The notes under the pieces: generated by a model | Seen by the model: only the letters and a program-made list of their open reading frames with translations | What the model was told of the DNA's origin: nothing | Database searches by the model: none | Position numbers and translations under genes: made by a program | Assembly (NCBI GenBank): GCA_015259045.1 | Contig: JABZHD010000007.1 | Location: 1 to 19,548 of the forward strand | DNA length: 19,548 bases | Source of the DNA: Atopobium sp. | Lineage (GTDB): Bacteria > Actinomycetota > Coriobacteriia > Coriobacteriales > Atopobiaceae | Direction: 5' to 3' | Shown: positions 13,890-19,548 of the stretch, piece after piece | Layout of the letters: each line of letters starts with the position of its first letter | How positions within the stretch are numbered: position 1 is the stretch's first letter

Positions 13890-15080
13890 CTAAAGAAGCC
13901 CGAGAACACCACGAACAAGGCGCTCAAGATCATTTGCGTACTTCTCAGATGCCTCTTGAACACTCTTGTGTGTAGTTCCATGAGCACCTGCTGGATTTGC
14001 TGCAAGCGTCAAAGCTAATACGTTCATATCAAGAGCGCGGGCCATAATAACCTCAAGAGCTGTGGAAACGCCAACATATGAGACGCCAAAGCTACGAAGC
14101 ATAGCAACTTCTGCAGGAGTTTCAAAGTTTGGTCCCAAAAGACCAGCAAAAACACCCTCATTGAGCTCAATTTTGAGGTCATCCGCTACGCCACGTGCAA
14201 GCGTTCTTAGATAAGGCGAGAAGGCATCATTCATATCTACAAATGGGGTCTCGACATCGCGAAGGCCTGCCCACTCTGCAAGCGGATTGGTTCCCGTGAG
14301 GTTAATCTGATCAGTAATAACGCCAAGGCCAGTCTTTGCGTTTCCAGAAACAGCACCTGTTGCACCTGCAAAAATAATGTCTTTGCAGCCTAGGTGATGG
14401 GCATGCTGAACAAGAGAGGTTACCTCAGCTGCAGAATAACCCTGATAGAGGTGTACGCGACCAGGATAGACAACTACAGGTACGCCGTCGATAGTACCAA
14501 TAGTTGCCTCAAAGCTGTGACCAGCCATAGGAGAAGCGTCAACAGGGAAACCTGGAATGTCACGATAATCAATACGACGAACTAGCTTTACCAAATCAGC
14601 AAGATGACCAAGTCCGGTTCCCAAAATAAGAGCAACAGGATGCTCAACAGATGGGCTTACATTCTCAATGGTTTTCTCGGTAACCACGCAAATCCCCTCC
14701 TCTAAGAGGTGACGAGTAAGTGTTCCCTCGCCAGAAACAAGCTTTCCTGAGTACGTACCATCATAAATCTCATGCACGCCACAAGACGGGCTCTTTGCCT
14801 TCAAAACGGCGAGCGTTATGTCAGAAGACGTAACGGCACTAAGAGCGATCTTAGATCCACGTTCAAAATCTTCCGTCACATCTGAGCCATCCTTGAGCCA
14901 AACACGTCCTTCTCGCTGTTCCGCGGGCGGACGAGGCACAGGAAGACCCGAGGAAGTCTCGGGGCAAATCTTTGTGACGTTTACTTTTTCTGCCAGCTTT
15001 TGTACTGCAGAAACAGGCTTGGCCCCTCCGTCATATCTGACGGGGAGGCCAAGTAAACAAGCGCTAATAGCAACTTTCAT
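13890..15080 (-). CDS. Fusion of DUF523/TudS-type desulfidase and purine nucleoside phosphorylase
   Basis: 396 residues, two domains. Residues 1-140 are DUF523: ACLLG with C8, RYDGG, CPE with C39 and E41, GLPVPRPPAE, SPSCG with C100. Three conserved cysteines bind a [4Fe-4S] cluster in the characterised member TudS, a 2-thiouracil desulfidase. Residues 145-396 are a trimeric-type purine nucleoside phosphorylase: GTGLG phosphate loop, IPGFPV then GH, PGRVHLYQGYS, NPLAEW, GPNFETPAE and VGVSTALEVIMA, and an Asn in the ANPAG base-specificity segment. This domain cleaves purine nucleosides with phosphate. The fusion suggests removal of sulfur and sugar from modified nucleosides. It starts 13 bases after the upstream SurA-like gene, so the two are probably co-transcribed. 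Both domains appear intact. Confidence 0.88.
   Translation of the reverse strand: MKVAISACLLGLPVRYDGGAKPVSAVQKLAEKVNVTKICPETSSGLPVPRPPAEQREGRVWLKDGSDVTEDFERGSKIALSAVTSSDITLAVLKAKSPSCGVHEIYDGTYSGKLVSGEGTLTRHLLEEGICVVTEKTIENVSPSVEHPVALILGTGLGHLADLVKLVRRIDYRDIPGFPVDASPMAGHSFEATIGTIDGVPVVVYPGRVHLYQGYSAAEVTSLVQHAHHLGCKDIIFAGATGAVSGNAKTGLGVITDQINLTGTNPLAEWAGLRDVETPFVDMNDAFSPYLRTLARGVADDLKIELNEGVFAGLLGPNFETPAEVAMLRSFGVSYVGVSTALEVIMARALDMNVLALTLAANPAGAHGTTHKSVQEASEKYANDLERLVRGVLGLL
14212..14222 (+). repeat. TAAGGCGAGAA repeat copy (inside the PNP fusion gene)
   Basis: Exact copy within coding DNA; on the coding strand it reads as codons TTC TCG CCT TA. Confidence 0.55.
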
Positions 15081-15093
15081 TGCTTTTCAAATC

Positions 15094-15942
15094 CTAGAGA
15101 GCAAGAGAGTAAACAGCAATAGATGCCTTACCAAGAATCTCGTTAATCTTCTGTGACCACTCCTGAGAAGCCTTACTTGCAACAGCAGAGTACTTGCTCA
15201 TTGCAACCTGATAAGCGGTCTGAGCAGCTGCGTAAGAAGCGGAATCATTGGAGATTGAGTAAGCAGAAAGCTGCTTGTAGTAATCGCCGTCCTGGGAAGC
15301 CCAAGTGTTGTTCTTAGCGTCCCACTCATCACCAGCAAGACCAATGATGTACTGAGCGTACTCCTGGCTTGTAGTCTCGGAGTTGCCGTCCTCAGGTGCA
15401 GTTGGTGCCTGTGGAGCATCTGGAAGGGTTGTAGTCAGAACGCTATCACGATACTTCTTCATGATGACAGCATCATGGATGAGCTTCTTTGCAACGTCTT
15501 CAGAGAGCTTGTATGCAGAAGCAACCTGGCTAACATCAGTAGTCTTGAAGTTGGTCTGCATGTAATTGTTGACTTCGTCATCGGTGACGGTAATACCCTT
15601 GCTCTGAGCCTCAGCAACAACAAGAGCATTGCGAACATAGCCAATGATCTTATCGGCTGCTGGAACAGCATAGGTGCCGTCAGACTGCTTTGCTGCGTCA
15701 AGACCGGAAGTGTTCTCAATAACCTCACGAGCAGTTACTTCTTTGGTCTGACCGTTATAGGTATAAGAAGCAATAGGAGTGTGGAGCTCACCCTCAGAAA
15801 GTGTGGTGCGACCGTTCAAAGAACCAGTAGCTCCGCCACCGCCCAGAAGGAAGCGACCGATGACAATACCAAGAGCAAACAGTACAACTGCGCCTACTCC
15901 GATAAAGATCTTTGAGTTCTTTTTTACATCAATAGATGGCAT
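15094..15942 (-). CDS. Membrane-anchored extracytoplasmic protein with SurA-N-like domain
   Basis: 282 residues from the chosen ATG at 15942 (GAAAGG seven bases upstream); an ATG at 15957 would add five residues but lacks a ribosome site. The N-terminus is basic, then one helix (about 14-33, VGAVVLFALGIVIGRFLLGG) anchors it with the rest outside. Residues about 60-180 resemble the N-terminal chaperone domain of SurA/PrsA-type foldases: an ITVTDDEVNNYM segment followed by paired helices. No peptidyl-prolyl isomerase domain is visible; instead there is a Pro-rich linker and a Ser/Ala/Tyr-rich helical end. It may be a secretion chaperone. It sits upstream of the desulfidase-PNP fusion, with no obvious functional tie. 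Confidence 0.75.
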   Translation of the reverse strand: MPSIDVKKNSKIFIGVGAVVLFALGIVIGRFLLGGGGATGSLNGRTTLSEGELHTPIASYTYNGQTKEVTAREVIENTSGLDAAKQSDGTYAVPAADKIIGYVRNALVVAEAQSKGITVTDDEVNNYMQTNFKTTDVSQVASAYKLSEDVAKKLIHDAVIMKKYRDSVLTTTLPDAPQAPTAPEDGNSETTSQEYAQYIIGLAGDEWDAKNNTWASQDGDYYKQLSAYSISNDSASYAAAQTAYQVAMSKYSAVASKASQEWSQKINEILGKASIAVYSLAL

Positions 15943-15957
15943 ATCCTTGCCTTTCAT

Positions 15958-16075
15958 CGCTTAATGCAACTATACGTACATAATACAAACCTGTAGTTTA
16001 CTCTTATTAGCATGCATAAAACATACAACCAGTAAACTCCCCGGTTTGTACACAGTCGTTTACAAGCAAATCAAA
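15958..16075. promoter_or_regulatory. Short intergenic region with inverted repeat
   Basis: AGTTTACT (15995-16002) and AGTAAACT (16031-16038) are perfect 8-base inverted arms 28 bases apart, upstream of the SurA-like gene. A similar GTAAACT/AGTTTAC pair occurs at 5075-5106. Possible operator or weak stem; no confident promoter found. Confidence 0.25.
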
Positions 16076-16762
16076 TTACTTGGTAGCTGAAACAATCTCT
16101 TCCGAATACTGCTTAATGTATCCAGTGGCATTTTCCGCGTCAAACTTCATACGCTGCGACAATGCCTTCTTCACATCCTTGGAAATAGTTCCATGTGCTA
16201 AGGCGAGAAGACCCTGGAGCATGTCATGGTACTCAGCATCTCCGTGATAGCACTGGACTGCCTCATCCAGAAGTGGCCACGCCTCATCAGAATGCTTTGC
16301 AGAAGTTGCTCCATACTGACAGAGGAACAAAAATGCTGCGAGACGCACTGTTGCTGAGTCATCGTCAAACAGAGAGGCCTCAGCAGCATCAAATGCCTTA
16401 AAGACCTGGTCACCAAAGTGAGCGCTCAGATTGGCAAGCGCATCAAGCACTTCCCAACGAGTCTGTGCTTCTGGCCTATACAGTGCATCAATAAGAGAAT
16501 CAATGTGCTCTTCAAAGGCAAGAGGAGCAATATGGGCCAGCTCCGCAAGCTCATGAGATGCGTCTTGACGAGCGCGCCTACTAGCATCAGACAAAGCAAT
16601 AACCAGTGCATTCACTTTTTTCATCTGTGCCATAGTTGGCTTTTTAGTAGCCTTCTTAGCAGGTTGCTTTTCTTCTTTTGGCGCCTTTGTAGAGCCCGCT
16701 TTTGCGGTTGCCTTAGTTGAAGCCTTTTTTGGCTTCTGAGCAGTTTCTTTCTTCTCTGCCAT
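16076..16762 (-). CDS. HEAT-repeat-like protein with Lys/Ala-rich N-terminal tail
   Basis: 228 residues. The first 45 residues are a low-complexity Lys/Ala/Thr/Pro tail (PKKAS, AKKATKKP) like those of histone-H1-type or nucleic-acid-binding proteins. The remainder is all-helical, with repeated about 35-residue units (ASRRARQDASHELAELAH, TRWEVLDALANLSAHFG, ATVRLAAFLFLCQYG) resembling HEAT/armadillo repeats. No enzymatic motif is seen. It lies 28 bases after the NYN-domain RNase gene, so both are likely in one transcript. A scaffold acting on nucleic acid is plausible but not shown. Confidence 0.7.
   Translation of the reverse strand: MAEKKETAQKPKKASTKATAKAGSTKAPKEEKQPAKKATKKPTMAQMKKVNALVIALSDASRRARQDASHELAELAHIAPLAFEEHIDSLIDALYRPEAQTRWEVLDALANLSAHFGDQVFKAFDAAEASLFDDDSATVRLAAFLFLCQYGATSAKHSDEAWPLLDEAVQCYHGDAEYHDMLQGLLALAHGTISKDVKKALSQRMKFDAENATGYIKQYSEEIVSATK
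16199..16209 (+). repeat. TAAGGCGAGAA repeat copy (inside the HEAT-like gene)
   Basis: Exact copy in coding DNA, in a different codon register (CTT CTC GCC TTA on the coding strand) from the copy at 14212. Confidence 0.55.
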
Positions 16763-16790
16763 GAAACCTAAATCCTCTCTAAAACACCCT

Positions 16791-17573
16791 TTATTCTCTA
16801 AATCCGTCTACGACAACGGTGCCGCTTTTTTGATCCTCATGAATTTTAATAAATCCAAGGCTTGATGCTTCACGTAAAAGAGAAGTAAACGAACGATATC
16901 CATAAGTTGCCTCAGCAAACTGTGGACGCTTCCTTCGCATAGTCTCCTTTAAACGAGACGCATAAATAAACGTTTCGCTTTCGCGTTCCAAAGACTCAAT
17001 AGTCTCAAATAAAAGCTGATAGCAGTCGTGTTTCTCGACAGGTACCTTCTCTTTGAAGTCTGGAATTCTACCAGAACTCAAAATGTCTTCATAGAAGATA
17101 AACTCGTCACAAACCTCAGCAAGAAGCGAGCTGGTAGACTCCTTCATGCCAACACCAATAACTGTTTTACCAGCCTCTTTAAGCTTTGCCACAAGTGGCG
17201 AGAAGTCCGAGTCACCAGAAAGCACAGCAAAGGTGTCAATGTGGTCTTTAGTAAGACACATCTCAACAGCATCTACCGCAAGTCTAATATCGGCAGAGTT
17301 CTTGCCGGTGTAAGCCCTATCTGGAATCTCAATGAGCTCAATACCAAGCTCATGCAGGGGTGTAATAGCATTTGGAAAGCGCTGCCAATCGCAGTATGCA
17401 CGCTTAGCAGTAATACGACCCTTATCAACAAGCCTCTCCATAATGAGCTTCATCTCTGGAAGATGACCTGGTTCTTGGTGGCCGTTTCTCTTTCTTTTAC
17501 CTGTTCCTAGTGCCAAATTTTCATAATCAATGAAAACCGCAATAGAGCTCTGAGGAGTAGAAATATCACTCAT
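16791..17573 (-). CDS. NYN-domain (PIN-like) protein with OST-HTH/LOTUS-like C-terminus
   Basis: 260 residues, cytoplasmic. Residues 10-165 form a NYN/LabA-type PIN-like nuclease domain: FIDYENL (first acidic residue), KNSADIRLAVDAVE (central Asp), and SGDSDFSPL (third acidic cluster), the residues that bind the metal in this fold. Residues about 185-258 fit an OST-HTH (LOTUS) domain, which binds RNA: a YQLLFETIESL helix, then LKETMRRKRPQFAEATYGYRSFTSLLREA. This domain order is common in bacterial NYN proteins of unknown substrate. The gene is 26 bases downstream of the His-tailed dehydrogenase and upstream of the HEAT-like gene. Ribonuclease activity is inferred from the fold. Confidence 0.85.
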   Translation of the reverse strand: MSDISTPQSSIAVFIDYENLALGTGKRKRNGHQEPGHLPEMKLIMERLVDKGRITAKRAYCDWQRFPNAITPLHELGIELIEIPDRAYTGKNSADIRLAVDAVEMCLTKDHIDTFAVLSGDSDFSPLVAKLKEAGKTVIGVGMKESTSSLLAEVCDEFIFYEDILSSGRIPDFKEKVPVEKHDCYQLLFETIESLERESETFIYASRLKETMRRKRPQFAEATYGYRSFTSLLREASSLGFIKIHEDQKSGTVVVDGFRE

Positions 17574-17599
17574 AACCTGGGTTCCTTTGCGGCTAGCAC

Positions 17600-18676
17600 T
17601 TAGTGGCAGCAGTGGCCGTCATGACCGTGCTCGTGACCTTCATGCTCATGATGATGCTCATGATGATGTCCGTGACCATGGCACTCACACTCGTGATCAC
17701 CATCTTCGTGGTCGTGGCCACAGCAGCACTCGTGCTCACCCTCATCTTCCTGGCTCTCAAGAAGTGACCAGTCAAGACCAGCTGCAGTGCTCGTAGCCTC
17801 ATCAGCATAAAGCAGCGAGATTGCCTGGGTGCCCTTGCGAGCGCCACCAATCTGGCAGAGCATGTCATACAGGGTAAAGGCGGTCTCTGCACCAGGGAGG
17901 GTGATTTCAAGGTCCTCAGACTGAGCAAGAGCAAGCGCAATATCCTTGCGGAAGTGCTCAGCCAAAAATCCTGGTTGGAAGTTTCCCTCAAGCGACTTAG
18001 GAGCAAGCTCTTTAAGTGCGCGAGAAGAACCCATGCCACTAGCAACAACCTCAAGCATCTGCTCAACGTCAAGTCCACCCTGCTCTGCCAGAGCCATTGC
18101 ATCTGCGTAGCCAATCATGCAGGAAGCAAGAGAAACCTGGTTACAAAGCTTTGCGGTCTGGCCCTTGCCTGCGCCACCCATGCAGAAAATCTTTGACGAG
18201 AAGGTCTCGAGAAGAGCGCGTACTGGCTCAACGTCATTCTCGGTTGCACCAATAATCAAGGTAAGAGTGCCGTCCTGAGCGCCCTTCTGGCCACCGGTAA
18301 CAGGACAGTCAAATGCATGCTTTCCCTCAATCTCAGCGGCATCATGGATGTCACGCGCAAGTTGAGATGAAGAAGTAGTCAGATCAATAAGGTAAGCGCC
18401 CTTCTTAGCAACGCGGATAAGACCGTCTGTTGCCAAGTAAACATCTTCAACGTCAGTTGGATAACCAACCATAGTAAAGACAACATCAGCGTCTTTTGCA
18501 GCGTCTGCTACGCTCTCTGCAGCGTGAGCGCCCAATGAGACAAGCTTTTGTGCTTTCTCTGGTGTTCTGTTGTAAACAGTAACGTCATAACCAGCAGAAA
18601 TAAGGTGCTCTGCAATAGGAGCACCCATAATGCCTGTTCCAATAAAAGCAACCTTTGCATTCTTGCTCAGTGCCAT
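17600..18676 (-). CDS. Beta-hydroxyacid dehydrogenase (HIBADH/GarR family) with His/Cys-rich metal-binding tail
   Basis: 358 residues. Residues 1-305 are a complete NAD(P)-dependent beta-hydroxyacid dehydrogenase: GTGIMG at 13-18, NRT at 36-38 (Arg suggests NADP), substrate loop DCPVTGGQKGAQDGTL at 123-138, and catalytic Lys176 in GKGQTAKLCNQ. Relatives reduce tartronate semialdehyde, succinic semialdehyde or oxidise 3-hydroxyisobutyrate; the substrate is not clear here. Residues 311-358 contain only H, C, D, E and G (18 His, 7 Cys), ending in HCCH. Such tails in HypB, SlyD or UreE store or deliver nickel or zinc. The frame is uninterrupted and the stop comes right after the tail. GAAAGGA lies before the ATG. 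The NYN gene follows 26 bases later. Confidence 0.9.
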   Translation of the reverse strand: MALSKNAKVAFIGTGIMGAPIAEHLISAGYDVTVYNRTPEKAQKLVSLGAHAAESVADAAKDADVVFTMVGYPTDVEDVYLATDGLIRVAKKGAYLIDLTTSSSQLARDIHDAAEIEGKHAFDCPVTGGQKGAQDGTLTLIIGATENDVEPVRALLETFSSKIFCMGGAGKGQTAKLCNQVSLASCMIGYADAMALAEQGGLDVEQMLEVVASGMGSSRALKELAPKSLEGNFQPGFLAEHFRKDIALALAQSEDLEITLPGAETAFTLYDMLCQIGGARKGTQAISLLYADEATSTAAGLDWSLLESQEDEGEHECCCGHDHEDGDHECECHGHGHHHEHHHEHEGHEHGHDGHCCH

Positions 18677-18713
18677 GTATGAGTCCTTTCAGACTGAAAT
18701 AAATATACAAACT

Positions 18714-18737
18714 GGGGCCGCTCCAAAGAGCGACCCC
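18714..18737 (-). terminator. Terminator or attenuator between degV and the dehydrogenase
   Basis: A 10-base-pair stem with a CAAA loop (TTTG on the minus strand) reads GGGGTCGCTC/GAGCGGCCCC on the minus strand, with a single G-U pair that favours the minus-strand RNA. A T-rich stretch follows. It lies 15 bases after the degV stop. Confidence 0.65.
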
Positions 18738-18751
18738 ATACCTTGTACCCG

Positions 18752-19548
18752 TTAATTAGATTTACGAACCCTGTTAGCAATTCGGTCAGAAAGCGAAAGC
18801 TTCTCGCGGCGGTCAGTGCCCCAGAAGACAATAGCTACCATGCCTGGGCCAACGTGAGCGCCAATAACTGGTCCCACCTGACTGTGAATAATGGTAAGTC
18901 CCTCGCAGCCCTTCTCTTTACGAATCTGAGCCTCTAGCCAATTGGCGTCCTTCTGTGCGTCTGCAGAAATGATGCCAACAGGAAGCGAGGTGTCATGAGA
19001 ATAGCTATCTCTAAAGTCCTGGATAAGAGACTTGAGTGCCTTCTTACGGCCTCTGCACACAGTCTTGACGGTAAGAGCTCCTGTTGAGTCATAGGTAAGC
19101 TCTGGCTTTACATCAAGCTTGCCACCAATATTTGCTGCAGCTGCAGGAATACGACCGCCCGCAGCAAGAGCATCCAAGGTCTCAAGTGTTAAATAGCCAT
19201 GAATGTAGTTACGAGCATCTTCTGCCCACTCGGCAATCTCTTTTGCCGAGAGACCCTTATTGGCCTGATGTACTGCTTCAAGACCCAAAAGCTGAGCTGC
19301 GGACGAAGGTGCACCGTTGTCGACTACATAAATCTCAAAGTCTGGGTATTTCTCTCTTACCATATCTGCTGCTTGTTCAGCTGCATAGTAGGATGAAGAG
19401 AGCGCAGAAGTAAAGCAAAGATACACCGTTGGTGTGCCCTGTTTTGCAGCACGCTCAAAGACCTCAAGATAATGACCAGGAGTAATTGCAGAGGTGGTGT
19501 AGTGCAGCTTTTTGTCTTTGCGCATGCCCTCAAAGAACTCATGTGCAC
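18752..19548 (-). CDS. DegV family fatty-acid-binding protein, N-terminus beyond window
   Basis: The frame is open to the right edge (AHEFFEGM precedes the first internal Met), so the start and about the first 50-60 residues are missing; about 265 are visible. DegV proteins (FakB type) hold a fatty acid for phosphorylation by FakA, feeding host or environmental fatty acids into phospholipids. Characteristic segments: TTSAITPGHYLEVFE (the Thr-Ser motif that binds the carboxylate), VDNGAPSSAAQLLGLEA, LETLDALAAGGRIPAAAANIGGKLDVKPEL, and the C-terminal GPVIGAHVGPGMVAIVFWG. A terminator-like hairpin follows. No fakA is visible here. Confidence 0.92.
   Translation of the reverse strand, partial: AHEFFEGMRKDKKLHYTTSAITPGHYLEVFERAAKQGTPTVYLCFTSALSSSYYAAEQAADMVREKYPDFEIYVVDNGAPSSAAQLLGLEAVHQANKGLSAKEIAEWAEDARNYIHGYLTLETLDALAAGGRIPAAAANIGGKLDVKPELTYDSTGALTVKTVCRGRKKALKSLIQDFRDSYSHDTSLPVGIISADAQKDANWLEAQIRKEKGCEGLTIIHSQVGPVIGAHVGPGMVAIVFWGTDRREKLSLSDRIANRVRKSN

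Noticed and set aside
17600..17746. His-rich tail as a separate protein or tandem-repeat artefact
   Set aside because: Codons vary (CAC/CAT, GAG/GAA, TGC/TGT), the frame continues from the dehydrogenase, and the stop follows directly, so it reads as selected protein sequence.
17587..17796. Plus-strand frame rich in His, Asp and Arg
   Set aside because: Complementary shadow of the His/Cys-rich tail codons of the dehydrogenase; the tail itself is in the continuous conserved frame.

Overview
The window (about 45% GC by eye, bacterial, dense, mostly minus-strand) looks like a chromosome segment of a low-GC anaerobic actinobacterium of the Coriobacteriia, most likely an Atopobium/Lancefieldella-type organism. 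That assignment rests on recalled protein style and gene mix, not on a database search. No rRNA, CRISPR array or insertion sequence is visible. One tRNA gene (Thr, anticodon CGT, CCA encoded) is present.

Left part (1-8460), metal and peroxide handling. A P1B-type ATPase that lacks the usual CPC motif (it has S-C-A in the predicted TM4) is cut by the left edge. Directly upstream lies a 100-residue membrane protein with a GxxxG helix. Together they match the layout of the ferrosome pair fezA-fezB (iron-storage organelle). Divergent from this pair is an operon of thiol (glutathione-family) peroxidase, a two-Cys OhrR-type peroxide sensor and a Mn/Fe-type cation diffusion facilitator, with an 18-bp palindromic OhrR-like operator upstream. 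Convergent to it is a ferrous iron uptake operon feoA-feoA-feoB. Its FeoB carries a roughly 150-residue extracytoplasmic insertion, and a palindrome overlaps the -10 of the operon promoter. The group therefore combines iron uptake, possible iron storage, divalent metal efflux and peroxide defence.

Middle (8570-13640). A phosphoenolpyruvate carboxylase gene (ppc, minus) is interrupted by a single-base frameshift near 10990. Its catalytic motifs are intact on the two sides. A Wzx/MurJ-like polysaccharide flippase is divergent from it, followed by a shared bidirectional terminator and a convergent glutaredoxin.

Right part (13757-19548), all minus. In transcription order from the right edge: DegV (5' end missing), a beta-hydroxyacid dehydrogenase with a remarkable 48-residue tail made only of H, C, D, E and G, a NYN-domain RNase with a C-terminal OST-HTH-like part, and a Lys-tailed HEAT-like protein. 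A second unit encodes a membrane-anchored SurA-N-like protein and a fusion of a DUF523/TudS-type desulfidase to a purine nucleoside phosphorylase. The tRNA-Thr gene follows.

An 11-mer, TAAGGCGAGAA, recurs five times across the window in both intergenic and coding DNA (in different reading frames). Two inverted copies form the ppc terminator, an arrangement typical of DNA-uptake-signal-like repeats.
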